Assembly (NCBI RefSeq): GCF_002734285.1
Contig: NZ_NSEA01000013.1
Location: 99,601 to 163,600 of the forward strand
From: Fredinandcohnia onubensis
Lineage (GTDB): Bacteria; Bacillota; Bacilli; Bacillales; Bacillaceae_L
Length of the DNA stretch: 64,000 bases
Direction: 5' to 3'
In this document: piece after piece, positions 16,833 to 26,054 of the stretch
Layout of the letters: every line of letters starts with the position of its first letter
Numbering within the stretch: position 1 is the first letter of the stretch
The notes under the pieces: model-generated
The model's database searches: none
The model's input: only the letters and a program-made list of their open reading frames with translations
Told to the model about the DNA's origin: nothing
Translations under genes and position numbers: made by a program

Positions 16833-17966
16833 CTATTGATCACTTAGTCTCTGAATCACGTTTGCTAGTAAGTTTGTTCTTACTGTAAGTGAAGGAATAT
16901 GAAGAAACTCTGATTCCTCATGTGCATTTCCACCCTCAGGACCAAGCCCATCTATGGATGGAATACCCATATATCCAGTTAAATTCCCGTCTGAACCTCC
17001 ACCACTTTTTTCATGAGAAAGTTCAAGGCCAAGCTTTTTCCCTTCATCTGCTATTATATCAATAAGCTTCTGAGACTCCTCAGTTAATACCCATGCCGGT
17101 CTCGTAATCTTTCCTGATAATTCAAGCGTTGTACCTGGAACATCCGACTTGCTACAAATTTCTTTGATCGCCTTATCAATGGCGTCTCCCTGCTCAGCGG
17201 TATTAATTCTTACGTCAATAAAAGCTTCAGCATAAGGTGCTATCGTATTGACGGATGTTCCACCTTTTACAATCCCGACATTTACATTAATTCCTTCATC
17301 CCGGTTTGTTAACTTGTGCAACTTTATGATTTTATTCCCTAGTTCCTCAATTGCACTTACTCCATTTTCAGGTGCTATTCCCGCATGTGAAGACTTCCCT
17401 GTGATTTTTAGTAAGTACTTGCCTCCACCTTTACGTTCGCTTACCAGATTACCATTTTGCGCAGGTTCAAGGATAAGGGCATATTTTTTATCTTTAGCTG
17501 TTCTTTCAATAAGTTCTCTAGAATAGATAGAACCAATTTCCTCATCCGTATTTAGGATGATTTCTACATTCTTATAGGCGTTGCTACCACCTTCGATTAA
17601 TGCCTTAAGAGCAAATAGGGTCGTAACTTGGCTTGACTTCATATCAATCACACCAGGTCCATATGCGTAATCTCCTTCTCTTCTGAAAGGTCTTTCCGCA
17701 ACGGTCCCTTCTTTAAACACAGTATCCATATGAGCAATAATCACAATTTGGGGACTAATAGCTTCTGGATGGCGTATTAAAAGATTATTTCCGACAATTT
17801 CTTGTTCATCGATTTCCACTTGAAACCCGATAGATTTATATTCTTCAAGAAGAACCTTTCCAACCTTGTCAACACCGTGCTTGACGTATGTACCACTGTC
17901 AATATTGACAAGAGTTTCAATTAACTCAAGCATCTTATCCTCATTACCAATAATGTTATCCTTCAC
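16833..17966 (-). CDS. M20-family metallopeptidase, carboxypeptidase G2-like
   Basis: A 377-residue zinc peptidase. The metal ligands are visible: H in IIAHMDTVF with the following D, D in GPGVIDMKSS, E-E in NTDEEIGS, and the last H in GGNAHEESEFLHIP. The inserted dimerisation domain carries GKSSHAGIAPENGVSA. This pattern is closest to glutamate carboxypeptidase (CPG2) types that remove C-terminal acidic residues. There is no signal peptide, so it acts on imported substrates. It lies 24 bases after the transporter ATPase gene in the same operon. Start GTG after GGAAGTG. Confidence 0.9.
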   Translation of the reverse strand: MKDNIIGNEDKMLELIETLVNIDSGTYVKHGVDKVGKVLLEEYKSIGFQVEIDEQEIVGNNLLIRHPEAISPQIVIIAHMDTVFKEGTVAERPFRREGDYAYGPGVIDMKSSQVTTLFALKALIEGGSNAYKNVEIILNTDEEIGSIYSRELIERTAKDKKYALILEPAQNGNLVSERKGGGKYLLKITGKSSHAGIAPENGVSAIEELGNKIIKLHKLTNRDEGINVNVGIVKGGTSVNTIAPYAEAFIDVRINTAEQGDAIDKAIKEICSKSDVPGTTLELSGKITRPAWVLTEESQKLIDIIADEGKKLGLELSHEKSGGGSDGNLTGYMGIPSIDGLGPEGGNAHEESEFLHIPSLTVRTNLLANVIQRLSDQ

Positions 17967-17989
17967 TTTTAGACACTTCCTTAGATCAA

Positions 17990-18973
17990 TTATTCATCAT
18001 ATAGATGGCATTGTACTTCATGATTACCATCCACTTGAACTTTAACTGGCTTTTCTAATCTGCATCGTTCTGTAGCATATGGACAACGTGTATGAAACAC
18101 ACACCCACTCGGAACGGAAAGTGGTGATGGAACGTCCCCTTTTAAAATAATCCGTTCCCTTCTACTTTCTGGGTAAGGAATCGGAACTGCTGACAATAAA
18201 GATTGAGTATACGGGTGTAATGGATTTTTAAATAGTTCATCAGTTGGTGCCTTTTCAACCATTTCACCGAGATACATCACTCCGATTCGGTCCGCAATAT
18301 ACCGAACCACACTCAAGTCATGACCGATAAATAAATAAGATAGCTTTAGATCGGTTTGAAGCTTTCTTAACAAGTTAAGAATTTGTGACTGAATTGAAAC
18401 ATCAAGTGCAGAAACAGGTTCGTCGCAAACGATAAACTTAGGGTTTAATACGAGCGCACGAGCAATTCCAATTCGTTGTCTTTGGCCACCAGAGAATTCA
18501 TGTGGAAACTTATCATAGTGCTCTTTACTGAATCCAACCTGTTCAAGAAGGTCAAGCACTCTTTCCTTTCGCTCTGCTTTCGTACCGATTTTTTGGATGA
18601 TCATCGATTCTTCAAGGCTATATCCAATTCTTTTTTTAGGATCAAGCGATGCATAGGGGTCTTGAAATATCATTTGTAAATCCTGACGAATCGTCCTAAA
18701 TTGCTTCTCTTTCATGTCAAAGATATTTTGGTTATTATAAAATACCTCTCCCCCAGATGGCTCTGTCAGTCTAAGGATTGTTCGACCGGTCGTACTTTTA
18801 CCACAGCCCGATTCTCCAACAATTCCAAATGTCTCACCTTCATAGATTTCAAAGGAAACATCATTTACTGCCCTGACTACATTTTTCTTAAAAAAGGATG
18901 ATGATGCAGTTGTGAAGGACTTCTTTAAATTTTTCACTTTTATGATTGGTTCTTTTTCTTTAAGAATTGCCAT
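17990..18973 (-). CDS. Peptide ABC transporter ATP-binding protein, OppF/DppF-like
   Basis: A 327-residue ATPase. It has Walker [10 protein letters not shown], signature [15 protein letters not shown], Walker [13 protein letters not shown], and the C-terminal oligopeptide-ABC extension with the Cys cluster region ([20 protein letters not shown]) that binds an iron-sulfur cluster in some relatives. It pairs with the OppD-like ATPase, whose stop it overlaps by 14 bases. Confidence 0.94.
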   Translation of the reverse strand: MAILKEKEPIIKVKNLKKSFTTASSSFFKKNVVRAVNDVSFEIYEGETFGIVGESGCGKSTTGRTILRLTEPSGGEVFYNNQNIFDMKEKQFRTIRQDLQMIFQDPYASLDPKKRIGYSLEESMIIQKIGTKAERKERVLDLLEQVGFSKEHYDKFPHEFSGGQRQRIGIARALVLNPKFIVCDEPVSALDVSIQSQILNLLRKLQTDLKLSYLFIGHDLSVVRYIADRIGVMYLGEMVEKAPTDELFKNPLHPYTQSLLSAVPIPYPESRRERIILKGDVPSPLSVPSGCVFHTRCPYATERCRLEKPVKVQVDGNHEVQCHLYDE

Positions 18974-19970
18974 TTGAAGTCCCCCTCTTCAAGGAAATTT
19001 CTTGATGATGCCAGCATCTTACCTTATGTGAGTCTGTTACTTCCTCAAGCATTGGAGCTTCATTTCTACATTTGTCCGTAGCAAATTCACATCTGCCCGC
19101 AAATCGACACCCTTGTGGAATTTGATGAAGAGATGGTACAGAACCATCGATTTCATGGAGTTCCTTTGTTCGATCACTATCCATGTTTGGCATTGATTTA
19201 AAAAGACCGATTGTATATGGATGAAGAGGATTATTGAATAAATCCTTCACATCTGTTTCCTCGATCACCTGACCGAGATACATAACGACTACTCGATCGC
19301 ATGTCTCTGCTACAACCGCTAAATCATGGGTAATCATCATAATTCCCATACTTGTTTTCTTTTGAAGGTCTTTCATCACATCCAAGATTTGCGCTTGAAT
19401 CGTAACATCTAATGCGGTTGTTGGCTCATCCGCAATTAACAGGGTTGGCTCGCAGCAAATCGCAAGAGCAATCATAACCCTTTGCCGCATTCCGCCTGAA
19501 AGTTGATGAGGGTAATCATGAATTCTTTGTTCAGGAGAAGGAATTCCTGTTAATCGCAGTACCTCAATCGCTTTTTGATAGGCGTCTTTCTTTGACAGCT
19601 TTTTGTGTAATCTCAACGATTCAACAATTTGGTCACCAATTGTATAGACGGGGTTTAGTGAACTCATTGGGTCTTGAAAAATCATTGAGATTTCATTCCC
19701 CCGTATTTTTCTAAGGGATTTTTCTGATTCTGTTAAGAGGTTCTGGTTATGATAGGATATTGTTCCCTCGTAATCGGTCAATTGGTCATCATGTAATTTC
19801 AGGATAGACTCCGCAGTTACACTCTTACCACAACCTGACTCACCAACAACCCCCAGTGTTTCACCCTGTTTTATATAAAAGGAAGCATCTTCAACAGCCG
19901 TTAATCGCCCTTTCTCTGTCCAGAAAGAAACTCGTAATTTATCAATCTGTAGTAAATAGTCGCTGTTCAT
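18960..19970 (-). CDS. Peptide ABC transporter ATP-binding protein, OppD/DppD-like
   Basis: A 336-residue ATPase with Walker [10 protein letters not shown], signature LSGGMRQRVMIALAI, Walker B LLIADEPTTALD and a Cys-containing C-terminal extension (GCRFAGRCEFATDKCRNEAP). The ATG is set by GGAGGGG. It is the fourth gene of the importer operon and is translationally coupled to the next. Confidence 0.94.
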   Translation of the reverse strand: MNSDYLLQIDKLRVSFWTEKGRLTAVEDASFYIKQGETLGVVGESGCGKSVTAESILKLHDDQLTDYEGTISYHNQNLLTESEKSLRKIRGNEISMIFQDPMSSLNPVYTIGDQIVESLRLHKKLSKKDAYQKAIEVLRLTGIPSPEQRIHDYPHQLSGGMRQRVMIALAICCEPTLLIADEPTTALDVTIQAQILDVMKDLQKKTSMGIMMITHDLAVVAETCDRVVVMYLGQVIEETDVKDLFNNPLHPYTIGLFKSMPNMDSDRTKELHEIDGSVPSLHQIPQGCRFAGRCEFATDKCRNEAPMLEEVTDSHKVRCWHHQEISLKRGTSNGNS

Positions 19971-20004
19971 GCTATCCCCTCCTAATGGTACAAATTCTAC
20001 AATT

Positions 20005-20910
20005 TTATTTTTTTACAAGACTCTTTTTTCGCTTTGCGTGGACAATTTTTGGATCCATTACATCTCTAAGGCCATCACCCGCAAGGTTTAATCCAAGAAC
20101 AAGGAGGACGATGAAACTACCCGGAAATACAGTCATCCACCAGGCCTTATATATCACGCTTTTCCCATCAAACAATATATTTCCTAAGCTAGGTTCTGGC
20201 GCTGGAATCCCTGCGCCTAAGAAGCTTAAGGAAGCCTCCGTTAAAATAGAAACAGCGAATATAAAGGTGGTTTGAATAATAACCGGTGAAAGTACGTTGG
20301 GAATGGTGTGAATAACTAGTATCCTCCATGTACTTGCCCCTTGTGCCTTTAGTGCTTCAATATATGTTTGCTCCTTTACAACTAATGCTGCAGATCGAAC
20401 TACCCTTGCAATGGAAGGAATATAGACAATCACAAGAGCAATCATCACGTTTACTGTATTGGGTCCTCTGACAGCCACAATAGCCATTGCTAGAAGAATA
20501 GAAGGGAAAGCATACAGACCATCGACTATTCTCATTAAAATATGGTCAAGCACAGTAAAATAAGCGGATAAAAGGCCAATGATTAAACCAATGATACCCG
20601 TAATAATTGCGACTGAAAGCCCAACTATAATTGATACCCGTATTCCATAAAGGACCCTTGTAAATAAATCTCTACCAAAGTTATCTGTACCAAACCAGTG
20701 CTCTCCACTTGGTGGCTGAAGTCGGTTCTGTGGATTAATTTCATAAGGACTAAATGGTGCTAAAACAGGTGCTAATAAAGCAATGATGGTTAATATCGAA
20801 ATGATGATTAAACCAGTAAGGAGCATATTATTAGATAGGAGCCGCGTCCAATTACGTTGTTTTTTTACGAAAAGAGTCGATGGCTTACTTACTTGTATTT
20901 CACTCTTCAT
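20005..20910 (-). CDS. Peptide ABC transporter permease, OppC/DppC-like
   Basis: A 301-residue membrane protein. The DppC landmark HWFGTDNFGRDLFTRVLYG follows the first helix and external loop. The docking loop is YIEALKAQGASTWRILVIHTIPN, and helices fill the rest. ATG after GAGGAG; the gene starts 9 bases after the DppB-like gene. It forms the inner half of the pore. Confidence 0.94.
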   Translation of the reverse strand: MKSEIQVSKPSTLFVKKQRNWTRLLSNNMLLTGLIIISILTIIALLAPVLAPFSPYEINPQNRLQPPSGEHWFGTDNFGRDLFTRVLYGIRVSIIVGLSVAIITGIIGLIIGLLSAYFTVLDHILMRIVDGLYAFPSILLAMAIVAVRGPNTVNVMIALVIVYIPSIARVVRSAALVVKEQTYIEALKAQGASTWRILVIHTIPNVLSPVIIQTTFIFAVSILTEASLSFLGAGIPAPEPSLGNILFDGKSVIYKAWWMTVFPGSFIVLLVLGLNLAGDGLRDVMDPKIVHAKRKKSLVKK

Positions 20911-20919
20911 GTAATCTCC

Positions 20920-21873
20920 TCATTTTCTCTGATTTAAGCGAACTCGCGGGTCAACCACGCCGTAAAGCAAATCAATCACTAAATTTAATAAAACGTAGGT
21001 TACAGTGATCATTAAAACTGTTCCTTGAATAACAGGAAAATCTCTTCTCTCGATTGAGTTAACAATTAACTGTCCAATTCCAGGAATATTAAAAACAGTT
21101 TCAACTACAGCTGCTCCTGTAATTAACGTTCCAAAGCTTTCTCCGATGACGGTTAGGATTGGAATAAATGCACTACGGAGAGCATGCTTGAAGGTGATTT
21201 TGTTTGGATGTAACCCCTTGGATTTAGCCGTTTTTATATAATTCGTCTTCATTACATCTAGCATTGAAGACCGCGTCATTCTTGCAATTAACGCAGCTTG
21301 CATCATGCCAAGGGCAATTGCAGGTAGGATAAGGTAACGGAGATGTTCCCAGAACCCATCACTTAAAGGGCGATAGCCTGCAACAGGAAGCCATTGCAAT
21401 TGAACGGAAAAAATTAAGATTAAAAATAAACCTACTAGAAAGCTAGGTACTGAAATACCAAATAGAGATATTCCCATAACTGCCTGATCCATGAAGGTGC
21501 CTCTCTTTTTCGCTGCAAAGACACCAAGAACAAGGGCCACAATAATCGCAATAATTTGCGAGATGATCGCCAATGATAAAGTCGGTCCTAAGTATTCGAA
21601 AAATGCTTGTGTTACTGGCATTTTCAGAAAATAGGAATCTCCTAAATCACCTATGATGACCCCTTTGAACCACAGGAAGAACTGAGTATAAAGAGGCAAA
21701 TCAAAGCCGAGTTCCTTTCGCAACTCGGCTTTGGTCTCTTCTGAAGCTTCATCTCCAAGAAGAACGGTAACGGGATCACCTGGTGTCAGATGGGCCAAGA
21801 AAAAGACAACTATGGCAACTACCAGCAATATGGGAAGTAATGAAAATAATCGTTGTACAATATACTTTAGCAA
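20920..21873 (-). CDS. Peptide ABC transporter permease, OppB/DppB-like
   Basis: A 317-residue permease with the N-terminal MLKYIVQRLFSLLPILLVV helix, the external LTPGDPVTVLLGDEASEE segment typical of DppB, and the docking loop around YIKTAKSKGLHPNKITFKHALR. Start is TTG after AAAGGATG. It is the second gene of the operon, 68 bases after the binding protein. Confidence 0.94.
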   Translation of the reverse strand: MLKYIVQRLFSLLPILLVVAIVVFFLAHLTPGDPVTVLLGDEASEETKAELRKELGFDLPLYTQFFLWFKGVIIGDLGDSYFLKMPVTQAFFEYLGPTLSLAIISQIIAIIVALVLGVFAAKKRGTFMDQAVMGISLFGISVPSFLVGLFLILIFSVQLQWLPVAGYRPLSDGFWEHLRYLILPAIALGMMQAALIARMTRSSMLDVMKTNYIKTAKSKGLHPNKITFKHALRSAFIPILTVIGESFGTLITGAAVVETVFNIPGIGQLIVNSIERRDFPVIQGTVLMITVTYVLLNLVIDLLYGVVDPRVRLNQRK

Positions 21874-21941
21874 TTTATCATCATCCTTTACTTCTGAATG
21901 AAGGCGATCTAATCGGCCGCCTTCATCGCTGGAGCTTCACC

Positions 21942-23525
21942 TTATTCACTCTTACTTACATTCCATAAGATTGGGCCAATGAGATTTTTATAACCCTTTA
22001 CATCATCACTTACAGCTACTAAGTCTTGGATATTCCCAACCTTAGAGACTGGTAAGTAATTCCAAACCTCTGTTTGAAGCTCATCAATTAATGGTTTTGC
22101 ATCCTCAAATGATGAAGCTGATTTAATATCTACAAGTAATTGGTCAATTTTTCCACTGTTAGTCCAACCAGGATACTCTGCTTTAGAGTCCAGGAATGGA
22201 TTTTGGTGAATCGTTGGTCTAACAGCAAATGTCATGGCAAACATATCAAAGTTATTTGGATCTACACGTCTTTCTTGAACTGTTGGCCAGTCATATACGT
22301 CTAGTTTTGCTTTTATTCCAATGCTTTCAAGTACTTGTTGAGCAACAACAGCTAAATTGTACTGATCGGTGTAGTCTTTCGTTGCTAATATAACAACTTC
22401 CTCACCGTTATAACTTGATTCCTCTACTAACTTTTTCGCTTTTTCAATGTCACCTATATTATACTTTTCCTTTGCTGCATCGCTATGCCAGTTAATTTGG
22501 TTTGGTAATGCAAGACCAGAATCCAATGTAAAGAATCGATCATCACTATAAGCAGCAATCATTGCTTCTTCTGCATTAAGAGCAGTATTAAACGCTTCTC
22601 TTAATTTTAAATCAGAAAACGGACCTGATTTTTTGTTAAACACATAAGTGGCAATTCCACCTTCATCAAATACATTCGTTACAGCATCAGTTGATTCAAT
22701 TTGATCTGCACTGTCAAACGGAACTTCAAATGCAATATCATATTGGCCGGTTGTAACACCTGATACCCTTGTAGATTCATCTGTGACAATGTGGAAGTAA
22801 ACATCTTTTACAAGCGCTTCTTTCTTTCCGCCAAGGCCACTGCTTTCGTCTTCTCTTGCTGCGTATTCGTCAAATCGTGTTAAGTGAATATGTTGATCAA
22901 CTTTCCATTCTTCAAGCTTAAATGGACCTGTACCAATATATTCTGTTAATCCAGTATCACTAGCACCTTCAACTGATTCTTTTGGAACAATTGCTGGGAA
23001 CGGAGCTGCATCAGCCAGTACAAAAGGAACAATTAAAGATGGCTTATCAACATGCAATTCTACAGTGTATGGGTCGACCTCAACAAATTGTGCACCACTT
23101 AAGTTTGCTTTACCTTGAGTCGATGTTTTCATCCACTTTTCCATAGAAGCTACAACATCATCTGCCTGCATTTCTTCTCCATTATGAAACTTTACGCCTT
23201 GTCTTAGTTTGAACGTATACGTAAGACCATCAGTACTTACGTCATAAGATTCAGCCAGCATCGGAACTACTTCATAGTTCTCATTAAGTGTTAAAAGCTG
23301 TTCAAATATTTGTCTTGCTACGTCTCTTGTTGATTGATTTGTTGTTAAATGTGGATCTAATGTTTGTAGGTTTGTAGGATATGCGATATTTAATTCAGCA
23401 TCCTTATTAATCGTCGCTTCTTTTGACTCAGAGCCTGATTTCGAATCTTCATTATTACCACATGCTGCAAGCAAAAGAAGTGCACTTAGTAATAATAATG
23501 AAATGAGTTTTGTTCGTTTTTTCAA
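21942..23525 (-). CDS. Peptide-binding lipoprotein, SBP family 5 (DppE/OppA type)
   Basis: A 527-residue extracytoplasmic binding protein. The N-terminus has a lipoprotein signal with lobe LLLLAAC, then a Gly/Ser-rich spacer. The family landmark RQIFEQLLTLNENYEVVPMLAESYDVSTDGLTYTFKLRQGVKFHNGE is clear near residues 70-120. It captures short peptides or a similar ligand outside the cell for the importer encoded downstream. TTG at 23525 is preferred because GGGGGG lies 8 bases upstream; the GTG at 23531 sits almost on that RBS. It is the first gene of the operon. Confidence 0.93.
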   Translation of the reverse strand: MKKRTKLISLLLLSALLLLAACGNNEDSKSGSESKEATINKDAELNIAYPTNLQTLDPHLTTNQSTRDVARQIFEQLLTLNENYEVVPMLAESYDVSTDGLTYTFKLRQGVKFHNGEEMQADDVVASMEKWMKTSTQGKANLSGAQFVEVDPYTVELHVDKPSLIVPFVLADAAPFPAIVPKESVEGASDTGLTEYIGTGPFKLEEWKVDQHIHLTRFDEYAAREDESSGLGGKKEALVKDVYFHIVTDESTRVSGVTTGQYDIAFEVPFDSADQIESTDAVTNVFDEGGIATYVFNKKSGPFSDLKLREAFNTALNAEEAMIAAYSDDRFFTLDSGLALPNQINWHSDAAKEKYNIGDIEKAKKLVEESSYNGEEVVILATKDYTDQYNLAVVAQQVLESIGIKAKLDVYDWPTVQERRVDPNNFDMFAMTFAVRPTIHQNPFLDSKAEYPGWTNSGKIDQLLVDIKSASSFEDAKPLIDELQTEVWNYLPVSKVGNIQDLVAVSDDVKGYKNLIGPILWNVSKSE

Positions 23526-23734
23526 TGTCACTACCCCCCGATGATATGTAATCTTATACGTTTAGTCCTGTTAACTACTACTCTTTTAAGCTTTTATTTT
23601 ATTTATCTTATAAGAGAGATTTATCGAAAAATTAATTCCTACTAAACATATACGATTTAACTATTTTATTGAGTCCATGTCAAGTAAAAGTGATTACATT
23701 TGCAATAAGCATTATTTACCAATTTTTTAGAGCG

Positions 23735-23769
23735 TAAAAAAATGCACACGTTATGGACACGTGTGCATT
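23735..23769 (-). terminator. Intrinsic terminator of queF
   Basis: AATGCACACG and CGTGTGCATT pair perfectly, with a run of seven T residues on the minus strand. Confidence 0.9.
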
Positions 23770-23789
23770 CATATATAGAAAACAATCCC

Positions 23790-24290
23790 TTATCGGTTAT
23801 CTACTTTTTCAGGATAGAGGTCATGGTTCATCATGCGAAACTGTGCCATTTCCTCATATTTCGTACCCGGTTTACCATAATTACACCAAGGATCGATTGA
23901 AATGCCTCCGCGTGGAGTAAACTTGCCCCATACCTCGATATAACGTGGATCCAATAGTTTAATAAGGTCATTCATAATGATGTTCACGCAATCTTCGTGA
24001 AAATCACCATGGTTACGGAAACTAAATAAATATAGTTTTAAAGACTTGCTTTCAACGATTTTCTTATCTGGAACATACGAAATGTACATCGTTGCAAAAT
24101 CCGGCTGATGTGTCAGTGGGCAAAGACTCGTAAACTCCGGGCAATTGAACTTCACAAAATAATCCCGGTCTGGATGTAAATTATCAACAGACTCCAAAAC
24201 CTCTGGTGCGTACTCAAAACTATATTTTGTATTTTGATTTCCAAGTAAAGTTAAATCATTCAATCCTTCTTCATGACTTCTTCCTGACAT
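23790..24290 (-). CDS. queF: NADPH-dependent 7-cyano-7-deazaguanine reductase
   Basis: A 166-residue cytosolic enzyme of queuosine biosynthesis. It reduces the nitrile preQ0 to the aminomethyl compound preQ1 using NADPH. The short unimodular type is recognised by catalytic C57 in [13 protein letters not shown]64, and H98-E99 in NHGDFHED; the length is almost that of the B. subtilis enzyme. The ATG at 24290 is set by GGGAGG. The other preQ0 genes (queC, queD, queE) are not adjacent. Expression is very likely under the preQ1 riboswitch and attenuator upstream, so the product shuts off its own synthesis. Confidence 0.97.
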   Translation of the reverse strand: MSGRSHEEGLNDLTLLGNQNTKYSFEYAPEVLESVDNLHPDRDYFVKFNCPEFTSLCPLTHQPDFATMYISYVPDKKIVESKSLKLYLFSFRNHGDFHEDCVNIIMNDLIKLLDPRYIEVWGKFTPRGGISIDPWCNYGKPGTKYEEMAQFRMMNHDLYPEKVDNR

Positions 24291-24340
24291 GAAAAAACCT
24301 CCCTGTTCTAGTATTCTTTTCAAACTAAATTGAACAAACA

Positions 24341-24371
24341 TATAAAAAGCCACGTCCAATATGGACATGGC
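24341..24371 (-). terminator. Attenuator terminator in the queF leader
   Basis: GCCATGTCCA pairs with TGGACGTGGC (one wobble) and is followed by TTTTTATA on the minus strand. It lies 16 bases past the aptamer and about 50 bases before the queF start, which is the layout of transcriptional attenuation. Confidence 0.85.
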
Positions 24372-24386
24372 ATCATAGTCATGTAT

Positions 24387-24425
24387 CCATAGTTTTTTAT
24401 AGAGGGTTATGAGCTATGAACCTCT
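24387..24425 (-). promoter_or_regulatory. preQ1-I riboswitch aptamer
   Basis: On the minus strand the sequence begins AGAGGTTC, continues with TAGCT and ACCCTCT, and ends TATAAAAAACTA, the consensus of the class I preQ1 aptamer: an AGAGG/CCTCT stem, then an A-rich tail that folds into an H-type pseudoknot. Binding of preQ1 should favour the downstream terminator and switch off queF. Confidence 0.93.
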
Positions 24426-24483
24426 CTCGATTAAACCAAGTATCTTCCCATATAATATAAGACCCCACCAAAAACGTCAAGCA

Positions 24484-24546
24484 TGGTGGGTCACAGGGAC
24501 AGGTCCCTTGTCCCACCAATTTTTGGTAGGACACAAAACCTGTGTC
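24484..24546. repeat. Dispersed GGGACA-type repeat copy
   Basis: It contains CAGGGACAGGTCCCTTGTCC and then, after a TTTTTGG stretch, GGACACAAAACCTGTGTCC. Both halves are palindromic. It belongs to the family described at 27480-27541. Confidence 0.65.
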
Positions 24547-24547
24547 C

Positions 24548-25888
24548 TCATTTCGCTTTTCTTGCAGCCTGCTGAATAGGATCCCAAACGCCATTGTAAG
24601 GTGGGGCATATGCTAAATCTAAATCCAATAATTCGTCTATATACATGTTGTGAAATAGGGCGGTGGATAGGACGTCAATCCGTTTGTCTACACCACTTTC
24701 GCCAATGATTTGTCCACCAAGAAGCTTGCGGGAGACTTTATGGTAGATTAATTTCACGGTCATCTTCTTTGCATCTGGATAATAGCCCGCAATGTCTCGC
24801 GCACGGATTGTGACAGAATCAGTGGGTATATTCAACCTCTCCGCTTCTTTTTCTGAAAGCCCAGTTCGACCAAGTGATAAATCAAAAAACTTAATAATCG
24901 ATGTTCCAACTACACCCTTAAAGGTTCTATGTAAATTGACCATATTCAATCCAGCGATCTGCCCCTGTTTGTTGGCATGAGTCCCAAGGGGAATATAATC
25001 ATCCCGCTCCTTGATTCGGTGATACTGTATTGCACAGTCACCCGCTGCAAAAATATCCTCCACATTTGTTTGCATAGACGAATTTACTTGGATTGCTCCC
25101 TTTATTCCTGTTACAATTCCCGTACCATTAATAAACTCTGTATTTGGTTTCACTCCTACGGCAATTAAAACCAAATCCGATTTAATTTCACCTTTATCCG
25201 TTTTTACAGATTCAACAAAGCTTTTTCCTATAAAACCTTCTACTGATTCCCCAAGTCTTAGTGTTAGATGATGCTTCTTCGCCTCATCATGAATGAGATC
25301 AGCAAGATCTCGATCGAAAATGCCAGCAAGCTGATCATTTCTCTCAATGATGGTGACGTTTTTTCCTATTTCCGCAAAGCTTTCTGCCATTTCAAGACCT
25401 ATATAACCACCACCGATGATTGTTACGTCTTTGACATCTCGGAAGCCCTTGTACACATAATCTAAAATTTCTTCAGTATCTGGTATTGTTTTTAGCGTAA
25501 AGATGCCTTGAAGTGAACCCCCTTCCCAATTTGGGACAACTGGACTGGCACCCGTTGCAATTAGCAAACGGTCATATGATTGTTCAAAGTCTTCTCCCGT
25601 GGAAAGATTAATTCCCCGTACAACCTTTTGTTCCGCATCAATGCTCTTTACCTCATGAAAGACCCTTGCATCAATATCATACTTTTCTTTGAATTCATGT
25701 TGTGTTCTTGCAATCACTTTGTCTGTAGACTCAATCTTCCCACCTATCACATAAGGCAACCCACATTGACCATATGAATAGATGCCGCCCTTCTCAAACA
25801 CGGTAATCGAATTTCCTGAGCTATTCCGTACAATTTGCATAGCAGCACTCATTCCCGCTGCATCGCCACCAATAATAATAAATTTCAT
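24548..25888 (-). CDS. CoA-disulfide reductase-like FAD-dependent pyridine nucleotide oxidoreductase
   Basis: A 446-residue flavoprotein. It has an N-terminal FAD site (IIIGGDAAGMSAAMQI), a single active-site cysteine at about 43-45 within YSYGQCGLPY, a central NAD(P)H site (VTIIGGGYIGLEMAESFAEIG), a second FAD motif (VEDIFAAGDCA) and a C-terminal dimerisation domain. The single cysteine in a GxCGxPY context marks the CoA-disulfide reductase/NADH oxidase/persulfide reductase group. It would keep coenzyme A reduced or act on peroxide or polysulfide. ATG at 25888 follows GGAGGGA. Dispersed repeats lie at both ends of the gene. Confidence 0.85.
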   Translation of the reverse strand: MKFIIIGGDAAGMSAAMQIVRNSSGNSITVFEKGGIYSYGQCGLPYVIGGKIESTDKVIARTQHEFKEKYDIDARVFHEVKSIDAEQKVVRGINLSTGEDFEQSYDRLLIATGASPVVPNWEGGSLQGIFTLKTIPDTEEILDYVYKGFRDVKDVTIIGGGYIGLEMAESFAEIGKNVTIIERNDQLAGIFDRDLADLIHDEAKKHHLTLRLGESVEGFIGKSFVESVKTDKGEIKSDLVLIAVGVKPNTEFINGTGIVTGIKGAIQVNSSMQTNVEDIFAAGDCAIQYHRIKERDDYIPLGTHANKQGQIAGLNMVNLHRTFKGVVGTSIIKFFDLSLGRTGLSEKEAERLNIPTDSVTIRARDIAGYYPDAKKMTVKLIYHKVSRKLLGGQIIGESGVDKRIDVLSTALFHNMYIDELLDLDLAYAPPYNGVWDPIQQAARKAK

Positions 25889-25961
25889 CAAAATCCCTCC
25901 ATTCTAGTATTTTCCTTCCATTTGCCAGTTTATGTAGTGAAACGAGCTTAATCCTTGGGAA

Positions 25962-25984
25962 AAGGGGACAGGTCCAGTGTCCTG
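25962..25984. repeat. Dispersed GGGACA-type repeat, short copy
   Basis: GGGGACAGGTCCAGTGTCC is an imperfect palindrome of the family at 27480, in the intergenic space upstream of both flanking genes. Confidence 0.5.
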
Positions 25985-26024
25985 AACCCACATTTACACC
26001 GTCAATATGTTACAATTGTAGGTG

Positions 26025-26038
26025 TAACAACGCTTTCA
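26025..26038 (+). promoter_or_regulatory. Possible CcpA (cre) site before the dehydrogenase
   Basis: TAACAACGCTTTCA matches TGWNANCGNTNWCA at all fixed positions but the second. It lies just before the RBS, a usual roadblock position. An inverted repeat TTACACC...GGTGTAA lies immediately upstream (25993-26027). Confidence 0.4.
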
Positions 26039-26054
26039 ACAAGGAGGAATGGAA

